Assembly: GCA_032068765.1 (NCBI GenBank)
Contig: DAMBHY010000002.1
Coordinates: 124,001 to 188,000, forward strand
Direction: 5' to 3'
DNA from: DAMBHY01 sp032068765
GTDB lineage: Bacteria > Bacteroidota > Bacteroidia > Bacteroidales > Dysgonomonadaceae
Length of the DNA: 64,000 nucleotides
This document shows, one piece after another, positions 25,275 to 34,139 of this stretch (the stretch's first letter is position 1; each line of letters begins with the position of its first letter). The position numbers and the translations under genes were made by a program. The notes below the pieces were generated by a model. The model had not been told where the DNA came from. It did no database searches and saw only the letters and a list, made by a program, of their open reading frames with translations.

Positions 25275-28200
25275 ATGCTTAAAAAAATTAGAATGTCGTT
25301 GTTGACCATGCTTTTAATGGTTGCAACAATTGCTCAGGCTCAGGTGACTACTTCTAGTATGAGTGGTCGCATTACAGACCGTGAAGGTGCTGTTATAGGT
25401 GCAACAGTTGTGGCTACGCACGAGCCTTCTGGTACTACTTATGGTACTGTAACCAATGTAAACGGTAATTACACATTACTTGGTCTAAGGACAGGAGGCC
25501 CCTACAGATTAGAAATTTCTTATGTTGGTTATGACAAAATGACTTTTAATAAGATTTATCTGCAGTTGGGTGAAACTTCTGTATTTAATGCAAAAATGAA
25601 AGAAGATACGCAACAATTGAGTGAAGTTATTGTAGTAGGAGATAGAGCAGCTGCTTTCAATTCTCGTAAAACTGGTGCTGCTACTAATTTTAGTAAATCT
25701 TCTATTGAAGCTACACCTAATGTGTCAAGAAGTATATATGAAGTTGCTAAATTAACACCTCAAGCGACTGTTACAGGTTCTGGTATTTCATTTACCGGTT
25801 CTAACAACCGATATAACAGTTTTCAAATTGATGGTACTGTAAATAACGACGTTTTTGGTTTAAGTTCAAGTGGAACTAATGGTGGTCAAAGTGGATCAAA
25901 TCCTATTTCCTTAGAAGCTATTGACGAAATTCAAGTTGTAATCGCTCCTTTTGACGTTCGTCAAAGTGGTTTTACTGGTGGAGGTGTTAATGCTATTACC
26001 AAAGCCGGTACAAACAAGTTTCATGGGTCATTATATGGATTTTTTAATAACCAGAATTTTGTAGGAACTACCCCAGGTAAAGACATAGAAGAAAGAAAAA
26101 AACTTGGTGAACAATCCAGTAGAACATTAGGATTCACAATTGGCGGTCCAATTCTTAGAGATAAATTATTCTTCTTTGCAAATTATGAAAATGTAAATGA
26201 AACTTATCCTTCAAGTTACAACATTGGAGAAGGTTCTGATATTACTAAAGACGAAGCTGACAAAGTTATCAATAAATTGAAAGAAATTAGCGGTGGTTAT
26301 GATGGTGGCGGATATGGAGTTATAGATATTCCTACAAAATCTAATAAATTCCTGACTCGTATTGACTGGAATATTAATAACATGCATAAATTTACTGCTC
26401 GTTACAGTTATTTGGATGCAAGTAGATTAAATTTTTCAAACTCAAAAACCTACTTAAGTTTAAATAATCATGGTTATAACATGAATAATAAAACTCATTC
26501 AATTGTAACAGAGTTAAATTCAAGATTTAATCCTTCTTTATCAAATGAATTACGTTTAGGTTATACAAGAGTAAGGGATAACCGTGAGATTATGGGTCAA
26601 CCATTCCCTTACATCAATGTAAAACTTGATAACAATAGAAGTATTCAAATTGGTACAGAAAGATATTCTCCAGCTAACTATTTAAATCAAGATATTTATA
26701 CTATAGAAGATAACTTGTCTATATTAAGAGGTGATCACCAAATTACATTTGGTACACACAACGAATTCTTTAAAATGACAAATCTTTTTATTAGAGAAAA
26801 TTTTGGGTCCTATGTATATGCATTAAGTAATTTTATGAACATTGGTACTCCTTTGGAAGCCATGTCTGCACCTGACGAATATAACTATTCATTTTCTATA
26901 GAAAAGATTACAGGAAGTAAAAACTGGGCTCCAACGTTTGGCGCAGCTCAATTAGGCTTCTACGCACAGGATGATTGGTCAGTAAGTGACTTATTTAAAT
27001 TAACTTACGGATTACGATTGGATATTCCATTGTTTTATGACAAACCAACTGCAAATGATAAATTCAATGCCTTAGATGTTGCTCAAAAATATGGAGTTGC
27101 TACCGATCAAATGCCTAAAACCCGTATTTTATTCTCACCTCGTTTAGGATTCAGGTACAGTGTTGATGAAACAAGAAATACTTTAATCCGTGGTGGTGTT
27201 GGTATTTTCACAGGCCGCGTTCCATTTGTATGGATTTCAAACAGTTTCTCGAACACAGGTGTTGAATATGCTCGGACACAATTAAAATATAACTCTGACC
27301 CTAAAAAAGATCAATTTGCTTCTGCAATTGTAGATGGGTTTAAATTTCAAGCTGATCCTGTAAAGCAATATGTTCCAAGTAAAGCTTTTTCCTCAGAAGT
27401 TGACGTCATGGATAAAAACTTTAAATTTCCTCAAGTTTTCAGGGTAAATCTTGCATTGGAACAAAATATGCCTGGAGGTGTAAAGGGTACCTTAGAGGGT
27501 TTATATTCAAAAACATTGAATAATATTAAATATTCAAACTTGGCATATGAATATACAGGAAATAATCTTTCTAATGGTACTGGTGATAGTCGTCCTTTAT
27601 ATAAAAGAGCCAATGTAGACTATAAAGATTTTAGCGATATTATTTATTTGACTAATACAAATAAAGGTTATACCTATAGCTTGACTGGAAAATTAGAAAA
27701 GAATTTTGATTTTGGATTGAACGCTATGCTTGCATATACTTTTGGAGAATCTAAAGGTATAAATGATGGAACATCTAGCCAAGCATCATCTAACTGGAAA
27801 TATAACGAAGTATATGGAGGTGATGATTTCACGGAATTATCATACACAGATTTTGATGTACGTCACAGAATCGTTGGATCATTGAATTATAAAGTTGAGT
27901 ATGGTGGTAATTTCGCTACAACTATTGGTTTAGTTTATAACGGTCAAAGCGGATCAAGATATTCCATGGTCTATTATGGTGACTTAAACGGTGACGGAGC
28001 GACAGGTAACGACCTTATGTATGTTCCTACTGATTCTGAACTTGCTAAAATGTCTTTCGATAAAGAAGAACAAAGAACTCAATTAGGTCAATGGATAAAT
28101 AACAATGAAGATATTGCCAAATTAAAAGGAAAATATATTCCACGTAATGGTTTAGTATCTGAATTTGAACATCATTTTGATTTACACTTGGCACAGGATT

Positions 28201-28439
28201 TCTATTTTGACGTATCTGGACAACGCAATACTATACAATTAAACTTTGATATTCTGAACGTTGGAAACTTATTTAATAGAGGCTGGGGATTATATCAAAG
28301 CCCAGGTTATAGCTATTCTCCTATGTCATATAAGAATGGAGTTTATGGATTCTCTCAACCTAAAGGTGATAAACTGTATAATATTTCTGATTATCTATCA
28401 CGTTGGAGAGGTCAGATTGGTTTGAAATACATTTTCTAA
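25275..28439 (+). CDS. TonB-dependent outer-membrane receptor, Oar-like
   Basis: 1054 residues. A signal peptide (MLKKIRMSLLTMLLMVATIAQA) precedes a carboxypeptidase-regulatory domain (SGRITDREGAVIGATVVA, about 30-110), a plug region (RSIYEVAKLTPQATVTG...) and a large 22-strand-type barrel ending GQIGLKYIF. The pattern NRYNSFQIDGTVNNDVFGLSSSG and the overall length match the Oar (OmpA-related/adventurous) receptor group rather than SusC. There is no SusD partner. Downstream is an extracellular phosphodiesterase-type gene, but a terminator separates them. The cargo is unknown; relatives export or import peptides and proteins. Confidence 0.9.
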   Translation: MLKKIRMSLLTMLLMVATIAQAQVTTSSMSGRITDREGAVIGATVVATHEPSGTTYGTVTNVNGNYTLLGLRTGGPYRLEISYVGYDKMTFNKIYLQLGETSVFNAKMKEDTQQLSEVIVVGDRAAAFNSRKTGAATNFSKSSIEATPNVSRSIYEVAKLTPQATVTGSGISFTGSNNRYNSFQIDGTVNNDVFGLSSSGTNGGQSGSNPISLEAIDEIQVVIAPFDVRQSGFTGGGVNAITKAGTNKFHGSLYGFFNNQNFVGTTPGKDIEERKKLGEQSSRTLGFTIGGPILRDKLFFFANYENVNETYPSSYNIGEGSDITKDEADKVINKLKEISGGYDGGGYGVIDIPTKSNKFLTRIDWNINNMHKFTARYSYLDASRLNFSNSKTYLSLNNHGYNMNNKTHSIVTELNSRFNPSLSNELRLGYTRVRDNREIMGQPFPYINVKLDNNRSIQIGTERYSPANYLNQDIYTIEDNLSILRGDHQITFGTHNEFFKMTNLFIRENFGSYVYALSNFMNIGTPLEAMSAPDEYNYSFSIEKITGSKNWAPTFGAAQLGFYAQDDWSVSDLFKLTYGLRLDIPLFYDKPTANDKFNALDVAQKYGVATDQMPKTRILFSPRLGFRYSVDETRNTLIRGGVGIFTGRVPFVWISNSFSNTGVEYARTQLKYNSDPKKDQFASAIVDGFKFQADPVKQYVPSKAFSSEVDVMDKNFKFPQVFRVNLALEQNMPGGVKGTLEGLYSKTLNNIKYSNLAYEYTGNNLSNGTGDSRPLYKRANVDYKDFSDIIYLTNTNKGYTYSLTGKLEKNFDFGLNAMLAYTFGESKGINDGTSSQASSNWKYNEVYGGDDFTELSYTDFDVRHRIVGSLNYKVEYGGNFATTIGLVYNGQSGSRYSMVYYGDLNGDGATGNDLMYVPTDSELAKMSFDKEEQRTQLGQWINNNEDIAKLKGKYIPRNGLVSEFEHHFDLHLAQDFYFDVSGQRNTIQLNFDILNVGNLFNRGWGLYQSPGYSYSPMSYKNGVYGFSQPKGDKLYNISDYLSRWRGQIGLKYIF

Positions 28440-28460
28440 AGATAGAAAACTAAAGAAAGT

Positions 28461-28490
28461 AAAAGGTTGGATATTCGTCCAACCTTTTAT
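28461..28490 (+). terminator. Terminator behind the TonB receptor gene
   Basis: AAAAGGTTGGA / TCCAACCTTTT, a perfect 11-bp stem with a 6-base loop. Confidence 0.9.
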
Positions 28491-28518
28491 AATTTTATAC
28501 CATTCAATCAAAATAAAG

Positions 28519-29727
28519 ATGAAAAATTTTACATTTATTCTTCTCGCACTATCTGTTTTCTATAGTTGCACTACAACACAAAGTATTCATAAGCCTGACA
28601 GAGACAACTACGTAGTAGTCCTTTCCTTAGACGCTTTCAGATACGATTATCCCGAAATATGGCATACGCCTGCCTTGGATTCTCTTGCAAGGGTGGGAGT
28701 GAAATCTGCTTTTATCCCCAGTTTTCCCAGCCTTACTTTCCCAAATCACTACACGATGGCTACGGGGCTTTATCCCAATAACAGTGGAATAGTTCACAAT
28801 ACTTTCATAAGAGAAGATGGCGCGATATACAAAATTGCAAACAGACAGTCGGTAGAAGACCCTGTTTTTTATAAGGGTGAGCCTATATGGAACACGGCAG
28901 AAAGACAAGGCGTAAGATCTGCATCCTATTTTTGGGTTGGCAGCGAGACAAAGATAAATGGTCATCAACCCAGTATTTGGAAAAAGTTTGACTCGTCGGT
29001 TCCTTTTGAATCAAGAGGTGATTCTATTATTGCGTGGCTGTCGCTCCCTGAGAAGAAACGTCCGCATCTTCTGATGTGGTATATCGAAGAACCTGACCAC
29101 ACCAGCCATACATATACTCCTTATGGTGATGAAACGAAAAAGGTAGTAGAACGTCTGGATTCAATAGTTGGTGATTTCTGTTATAAAATGAATCAACTGC
29201 CCATTGCTAACAAGATTGATTTCATTCTGGTCTCCGACCATGGAATGGCGGCTTATAATCCCGAAAATTACATAAATCTATCCGATTTCTTGCCAAGAGA
29301 TAGTTTCCAATATGTGGCTGAAGGCGCACCCACTTTGCTTTATACAAAACCAACGTATGTAGATGAAGCGTATGATATACTATCAAAAATACCTCACATA
29401 AAAGTGTGGAAAAAGGAAGATGTACCCGCAAAATATCATTACGGAACTTCTGAGCGCATAAGCAATTTGGTGATACTCCCTGATGTAGGTACACAGCTTC
29501 AGTTTCGCTCTAAAGGCTCTCCATCCAATGGAGCGGCACACGGCTACGACAATTATGACCCACAAATGCGTTCGGTTTTTTACGGTTCAGGTCCCTCATT
29601 TGCCAGGGGCAAGAAAGTAAAAGCAGTGGATAATGTCAACCTCTATCTTTTGATTTGCAAATTGCTGAATTTGACTCCCGCGCCCAATGATGGTAAAATG
29701 AAAGATGTGAATCTGTTGCTAAGATGA
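28519..29727 (+). CDS. Nucleotide pyrophosphatase/phosphodiesterase (NPP) family lipoprotein
   Basis: 402-residue alkaline-phosphatase-superfamily enzyme. MKNFTFILLALSVFYSC is a lipoprotein signal (Cys17). Metal and nucleophile motifs are present: LSLDAFRYDY with the first aspartate, PSFPSLTFPNHYTMATGLYP with the Thr nucleophile, YIEEPDHTSH, LVSDHGMAAY and GAAHGYDNYDP. These two-zinc enzymes hydrolyse phosphodiester or pyrophosphate bonds of nucleotides or lipids; the substrate class is not resolved here. It is likely periplasmic or surface-anchored and serves phosphate or nucleotide scavenging. Repeat array B begins about 90 bases downstream. Confidence 0.92.
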   Translation: MKNFTFILLALSVFYSCTTTQSIHKPDRDNYVVVLSLDAFRYDYPEIWHTPALDSLARVGVKSAFIPSFPSLTFPNHYTMATGLYPNNSGIVHNTFIREDGAIYKIANRQSVEDPVFYKGEPIWNTAERQGVRSASYFWVGSETKINGHQPSIWKKFDSSVPFESRGDSIIAWLSLPEKKRPHLLMWYIEEPDHTSHTYTPYGDETKKVVERLDSIVGDFCYKMNQLPIANKIDFILVSDHGMAAYNPENYINLSDFLPRDSFQYVAEGAPTLLYTKPTYVDEAYDILSKIPHIKVWKKEDVPAKYHYGTSERISNLVILPDVGTQLQFRSKGSPSNGAAHGYDNYDPQMRSVFYGSGPSFARGKKVKAVDNVNLYLLICKLLNLTPAPNDGKMKDVNLLLR

Positions 29728-29814
29728 AAAAAATTATCAATCCTTATCAATGCCCCCTCCTTCGTATATTGTTTTATACTATGGGGCAGCGCACACAGCC
29801 CCCAAGTCTCTAAC

Positions 29815-30184
29815 AGCAAAAGTATAAACCTCTGCAGGTGTAATACATGCAATCTCATTTTTAGGATAAACATGCAAAGGAATGGTACAAACGAGTAAAG
29901 GAATAATTCAAACATATTGAGGTATTTCATGAATAAGAGCAGAAGTAACTCAAACGGTTGCAGGAACGCTCCAAATGAGTGCAGGAATGACATAAACGAC
30001 CATTTACATCATTCCTGCGTTTGTTTATATCATACCTACCTCCGTTTACATCATACCTGACTCTGTTTATATCATACCTAACTCCGTTTACATCATTCCT
30101 GAGTGTATTTATATCATACCAGCTGCCGTTTGATTTATTCCTGAGCTAGTTTGTACGATACCTGCGGTCATATAGTCCATGCCT
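29815..30184. repeat. Repeat array B: eighteen 21-bp units arranged as a 370-bp dyad
   Basis: Left-arm units start at 29815, 29836, 29857, 29878, 29899, 29920, 29941, 29962 and 29983; right-arm units at 30002, 30023, 30044, 30065, 30086, 30107, 30128, 30149 and 30170. Spacing is exactly 21 bp within each arm. The right-arm core is RTTTAyATCATwCCT, and the left arm carries its reverse complement (AGGAATGAtATAAAC type). The two arms meet at AGGAATGACATAAAC-gacc-ATTTACATCATTCCT, centre 29999/30000. The ends (GTTT and CCT) are best kept and the middle varies; 6-base spacers vary freely. Outer units have drifted. 29728-29814 shows nothing else. Confidence 0.88.
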
Positions 30185-30228
30185 GACAAAAAATTAACTG
30201 CATTTTATTATATTTTTATAACAAATGA

Positions 30229-30260
30229 TTTGGAGCATATATTAATATTTTGTAATTTTC
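30229..30260 (+). promoter_or_regulatory. Promoter of the gene at 30291
   Basis: TTTG (30229-30232), a 20-base spacer, then TAATTTTC (30253-30260), close to the Bacteroidota TTTG-N19/21-TAnnTTTG form. Array B lies just upstream of the promoter, so here it would not be part of the transcript. Confidence 0.55.
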
Positions 30261-30290
30261 GCACATTATTAATTGAAAAAGTGATTTATC

Positions 30291-30992
30291 ATGAGCACTG
30301 AAAAAACACCGGGCGTGGACAATCCTTCCACTTCTTCAAAAAGCAAAAAAAAATGGATAAGTTTTGACGAATATATTGCAAAATTCCGATTGGCATTTAC
30401 CAATGCACAGCTACCTGAAATTCTGCCCATCCTGGAAACTGTTGGATATACCGAAGAGCGTTTGAAAGATTACCTGAAACAGACCGACGAGCTGGTGGCC
30501 CTGGGGCAAGCACAAAAGAAAGAATATAGCGAACAGTATGACGAGAGTAAGAAGTTTAATACGCTTCGCTCCGAGATTGACGATATATTTCGTTCGCATC
30601 GAAGTTTGATAAAAATTATTCTCAAAAATAACCTCAAAGGGCAGACTGTTCTGGGTTTGAATGATACTGTGAAGACAGCTTACGGAAAATGGGAGCAACA
30701 AGTAGACAACTTCTATTCTCAGATTAAAAACTTGCCGGACTTGGCGGCAGAAGCGCAAAAAGTGAGCATTACTCCCGAAGTTGTTACTTCCGTTTTGGAT
30801 AAACTTCTTGAATTGCGCAAACTCAAAAAGAGTCATCAAAAAGAATCTGCAGAATCTCAAAACGCAACGGAAATGCGTGATACGGCTTTCGATAAATTGC
30901 TGCCCGAATATAAAGAACTGATAGATTATGCCAAAATATTGCTTTCAAAAAATCAGCATCTCGAAGCAATGGGAATAGTGGTAAAAAGATAG
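30291..30992 (+). CDS. Unrecognised soluble helical protein beside array B
   Basis: 233 residues, no family recognised. The first 22 residues are polar and probably disordered (STEKTPGVDNPSTSSKSKKK). The rest is predicted as a series of long amphipathic helices (EILPILETVGYTEERLKDYLKQ, FNTLRSEIDDIFRSHRSLIKIIL, VVTSVLDKLLELRKLKKS). There is no signal peptide, membrane segment or Cys-rich motif. The gene stands alone between array B with its promoter and a terminator at 31027. In size, helical character and position next to a phased repeat array it parallels the gene at 8860-9588, although the two sequences are not visibly homologous. Confidence 0.7.
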   Translation: MSTEKTPGVDNPSTSSKSKKKWISFDEYIAKFRLAFTNAQLPEILPILETVGYTEERLKDYLKQTDELVALGQAQKKEYSEQYDESKKFNTLRSEIDDIFRSHRSLIKIILKNNLKGQTVLGLNDTVKTAYGKWEQQVDNFYSQIKNLPDLAAEAQKVSITPEVVTSVLDKLLELRKLKKSHQKESAESQNATEMRDTAFDKLLPEYKELIDYAKILLSKNQHLEAMGIVVKR

Positions 30993-31026
30993 CTTACTAG
31001 CCATAAGCGGAGTGTTTTTTTTTAGA

Positions 31027-31058
31027 AGGGTGCCTTTTTAGTGAAGGCATCTTTTTTT
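31027..31058 (+). terminator. Terminator behind the gene at 30291
   Basis: GGTGCCTT / AAGGCATC hairpin (one G-T pair) followed by TTTTTTT. Confidence 0.8.
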
Positions 31059-31153
31059 GTGCTCATATTTTGATATATGTCGTCCATGGGTTTACAGTTT
31101 GGATATCTGTGATAATCTGCGCTATCCGCGGGAGAGATAAACTTTAAACTATA

Positions 31154-31170
31154 AACTTTAAACAATGAAC
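31154..31170 (-). repeat. Dispersed intergenic 17-mer, copy upstream of corA
   Basis: On the minus strand this reads GTTCATTGTTTAAAGTT, identical to 13637-13653 and 32290-32306. It lies in the corA leader, preceded at 31108-31131 by an ATCTGCG-type motif. Confidence 0.7.
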
Positions 31171-31210
31171 AACTAAAATATTAACTTTGAAGACAAATAA
31201 ACCCGTTTTT

Positions 31211-32272
31211 ATGCAGCGCAAACAGAAGGAAGATATCGGACTTTCGCCCTACGAATTGAAATTCAGAGGAAGTAAAAAGCAACCGGAAACCCGCATTTCG
31301 CTTTTTTCATTCAACAGTGCGGAGATAGAAGAAAAACAAGTGACCAATCTTGAGGATTTGAAGCCGTATGTCCACAAATGGGATTATCTCACCTGGATTA
31401 ATGTGGACGGGTTGGACAATAAAGATGTGATGGCAACCATCGCCGAAGACTTTGCTATTCCGTCTAATATCATGTCCAACATTATGGACCCAAATGTGCG
31501 TCCTCAGGTGATTGATTATGACAACGGAATGTTCGTTTCCGTAAAAATGCTCACTTTCATCGAAAAGAAAAACCTTGTAGAGGTAGACAATATCAGCCTT
31601 ATCCTTATGGAAGATACCATCATTACGTTTCAGGAAAAGAAAGGCGATGTATTTGACCCGGTGCGCGAGCGGATTCGTAAGAGCCGTCATAAGATAAGAA
31701 ATTCGGGAACGGATTATCTCACTTTTGCACTACTGGATGTGATTATCGACAACTATATTTTTATTCTTGATATTTACGGAGAGAAAATTGAAGGTCTTCA
31801 GGACAATCTTACTTTTCGCGCGGCTACGAAAGAGACACTACAAATCATCAATCTCTTCCAGCGTGAGCTGAATAATCTGAGCCGCGACATTAAACCTGCC
31901 AAGGAAATGATAGTTTCACTGGCTAAGATGGAAACCGATCTTGTAAAAGAAGAAAATGAAATCCATTTTAAAGAACTCACCAACAATATCAATCAGGCAG
32001 TGGAGTTGCTAGACTATTACAGACAGTTGCTGTATGACGATTTAAGTATTTACCACTCAGCCATGAGCACTCGGCTTAATGATATCATGGCACTGCTGAC
32101 TATTTATTCGCTGATATTTATTCCGATCACGTTCATTGCCGGCGTTTATGGAATGAACTTCGACAATATGCCCGAGCTGCATACGCGTTATGGATATTTC
32201 ATCACACTTGGTGCGATGGCATTGATTGCGTCGCTGATTTTTGCGTGGTTTAAAAGAAAAAAATGGCTGTGA
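31211..32272 (+). CDS. corA: CorA family magnesium/cobalt transporter
   Basis: 353 residues from the ATG at 31211; a TTG at 31187 in frame would add eight residues and is less likely. CorA forms a pentameric Mg2+ (Co2+, Ni2+) channel in the inner membrane. A large cytoplasmic domain is followed by two C-terminal transmembrane helices (about 290-312 and 325-345), joined by the signature YGMNF with the acidic loop DNMPELHTRYG. A basic KRKKWL end is typical. Intergenic 17-mer copies in opposite orientations flank the gene. Confidence 0.93.
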   Translation: MQRKQKEDIGLSPYELKFRGSKKQPETRISLFSFNSAEIEEKQVTNLEDLKPYVHKWDYLTWINVDGLDNKDVMATIAEDFAIPSNIMSNIMDPNVRPQVIDYDNGMFVSVKMLTFIEKKNLVEVDNISLILMEDTIITFQEKKGDVFDPVRERIRKSRHKIRNSGTDYLTFALLDVIIDNYIFILDIYGEKIEGLQDNLTFRAATKETLQIINLFQRELNNLSRDIKPAKEMIVSLAKMETDLVKEENEIHFKELTNNINQAVELLDYYRQLLYDDLSIYHSAMSTRLNDIMALLTIYSLIFIPITFIAGVYGMNFDNMPELHTRYGYFITLGAMALIASLIFAWFKRKKWL

Positions 32273-32282
32273 CGCGTTTCAT

Positions 32283-32354
32283 GTTTATAGTTCATTGTTT
32301 AAAGTTCCGATCTGCGCAAATCTGCCTGAGCCTTAAACAATGAACTATGAACAT
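32283..32354. repeat. Intergenic inverted repeat behind corA with dispersed 17-mer
   Basis: GTTCATTGTTTAAAGTT at 32290-32306 and a 13-base inverted partial copy TTAAACAATGAAC at 32333-32345 could form a hairpin around GATCTGCGCAAATCTGC. It lies between convergent genes (corA and the barrel gene ending at 32367) and may act as a terminator, though no long T-run follows. Confidence 0.6.
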
Positions 32355-32366
32355 CAACCTTAAGGT

Positions 32367-34091
32367 CTAAAATTTAAAAGTAAATCCTCCCATAAAGTTC
32401 AAGCCTTGCGCGGGGTATCCATACCACAAATCATACTTTTGTCCCAAAAGATTGTTTGCTTTGGCATGTATGGAAATGAAATCATTCACTTGAAATGCTG
32501 CGCTCAAATTCAGGTCGTGAATGTCGTCCATTTTTATGTTGTCGTAATTGAAGAGGGTCCATCTGTCCATTGCCATATAATAAGTGAGTGAAAGATTTAA
32601 ACGATTGATAAGCGAAAAATCTGCCCTCACAGTTGCTTCCCACGAAGGGAGATTATATGCTTTCGCATCTGTTATTGCCACATCTCCATATTTCATATCT
32701 TTGAGTGAATAGAAATTCTTTTGTCCACTAATAGTAACCATGAGCGGCGACCAAACATTGGTTTGAATCATTGCACCCGCATGAGCCTTATTGATATCTC
32801 CATACACAGGTTGCAAAAATTCGTTTACCCATATTTCATTGTCAGGAGAGCCTTGCAATTCTTGTATATTAAGTTGGTTTCTCACCAAAAAATGTTCGTT
32901 ATCCGTCATTTTGTATCCGCCAAAAATATCAAAACGGAAGCCATCCAGTTCGCCTATTTTCACACCGCCGTATACATCCACTAAACTGAATGAAGAATCG
33001 TACTGCTTGTCAGGTTGGATAAACGGTGATTCGTGCAGCATGTTCAAATGAGTATTATCATCAATTCCTCCTCGTGCATTAACGTAAATAGATGATTTCT
33101 CGGTGAAGTTGTATGAAAGTTCAACGTTCGGATTCACGCGAATCAGCGTTTTGTTTGCCAATTGAAAAGAAACATCGGCGCCAAGCAAAGCTTTCCAGTT
33201 AAATCCTTCGAAGTAAGCAAACGGATTAGCCACCAACAAATTGAAGTTGGTAGTTTCTGAATTGTTGTAGAAAACTCCTTTGTATTTACCTGCAACTCCG
33301 AAAACATTTTTACCTGAATGCAATGGCTTGCTCGCACCAAAATTGGCCGTGATGTCGTGTCCTGACAAACCTTTGGATGTATTACTCAAACCATATTTGG
33401 TTGAGAAGTTTTTATATTCTGCGTTACCCCAATAATTCAACCAGTCTGTAGCTACAGATTCCAAACCAAGTTTGATATTGCCAATTCCTACTTGTTGTTT
33501 GTCAGCAGTGAAAATCGCGGGAACCTTAGGTAACTTTCCGTAATAGTTATACATCAAATGGTTGTATCCACCTTCCAAAGCAATATTCAGATGCTCAAAG
33601 GCGTGCTTGTAATACAACTGACCGAAGTTGTCCATATAGTTCATTTCCAAAGTTTCATCAGGATACTGAACAGAACCCATATCCCCTTTTGTGGAATGGT
33701 GGCGCAACAGAACATTTAGCTTATCTTTCGGTGTATCCAAGATATGATAACCGGCAGTTCCGTTAAAATTCGCGTAGTTTCCTGCTTCCAATGACAAGTA
33801 ACCTTTATATTTAGAAAATGGAATCGCCGTCATTATCGTAGACGGTTGTGGAATAGCAATTTCAAACGGAGGCGTGATTTTTCCAGCCCAGGTAGAGTAG
33901 GAGGTATTCGCTTTTTTCACTACCGGCTCGCGTAATGTTGGTATGGAAGTTATTTTGTTGGCATCCTGAACGGTCGGATTGTACTCACGTTGTACTTCCA
34001 GTTGTCTTCTCAATAAGGAGTCTTTTTGCTGTGCCGAAACGCTTGCGGCAAGCGTTAAACTCAATGCGGATACGAATATATATTTTTTCAT
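32367..34091 (-). CDS. Outer-membrane beta-barrel protein (TonB-receptor-like, no plug)
   Basis: 574 residues from the ATG at 34091, selected because MKKYIFVSALSLTLAASVSAQ is a clean signal peptide. The rest is a chain of amphipathic strands ending in GFTFKF, the aromatic C terminus of barrels. The late part (INRLNLSLTYYMAMDRWTLFNYDNIKMDDIHDLNLSAAFQVNDFISIHAKANNLLGQKYDLW) resembles the last strands of TonB receptors, but there is no plug domain or TonB box. It is the last gene of NUDIX - TPR - barrel, 49 bases behind the TPR gene. The TPR lipid/protein scaffold and the barrel probably act together in the envelope. Confidence 0.75.
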   Translation of the reverse strand: MKKYIFVSALSLTLAASVSAQQKDSLLRRQLEVQREYNPTVQDANKITSIPTLREPVVKKANTSYSTWAGKITPPFEIAIPQPSTIMTAIPFSKYKGYLSLEAGNYANFNGTAGYHILDTPKDKLNVLLRHHSTKGDMGSVQYPDETLEMNYMDNFGQLYYKHAFEHLNIALEGGYNHLMYNYYGKLPKVPAIFTADKQQVGIGNIKLGLESVATDWLNYWGNAEYKNFSTKYGLSNTSKGLSGHDITANFGASKPLHSGKNVFGVAGKYKGVFYNNSETTNFNLLVANPFAYFEGFNWKALLGADVSFQLANKTLIRVNPNVELSYNFTEKSSIYVNARGGIDDNTHLNMLHESPFIQPDKQYDSSFSLVDVYGGVKIGELDGFRFDIFGGYKMTDNEHFLVRNQLNIQELQGSPDNEIWVNEFLQPVYGDINKAHAGAMIQTNVWSPLMVTISGQKNFYSLKDMKYGDVAITDAKAYNLPSWEATVRADFSLINRLNLSLTYYMAMDRWTLFNYDNIKMDDIHDLNLSAAFQVNDFISIHAKANNLLGQKYDLWYGYPAQGLNFMGGFTFKF

Positions 34092-34139
34092 ACAGTTGAT
34101 TTTCTTTTTGTAGTTCATCTATTCATTCAAATAATCTGA

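Noticed and set aside
29643..29993. Minus-strand open frame over array B reading as Phe/Leu-rich heptads, and a plus-strand frame reading VYIIP heptads in the right arm
   Set aside because: A 21-bp period automatically gives seven-residue repeats in every frame. The hydrophobic product has no proper start context, and both arms are open on different strands. The period looks DNA-based because array C has 41 bp.
29815..30184. Array B as a transposon end or integration site
   Set aside because: No transposase, integrase or target-site duplication is nearby, and the repetition extends over nine steps on each side.
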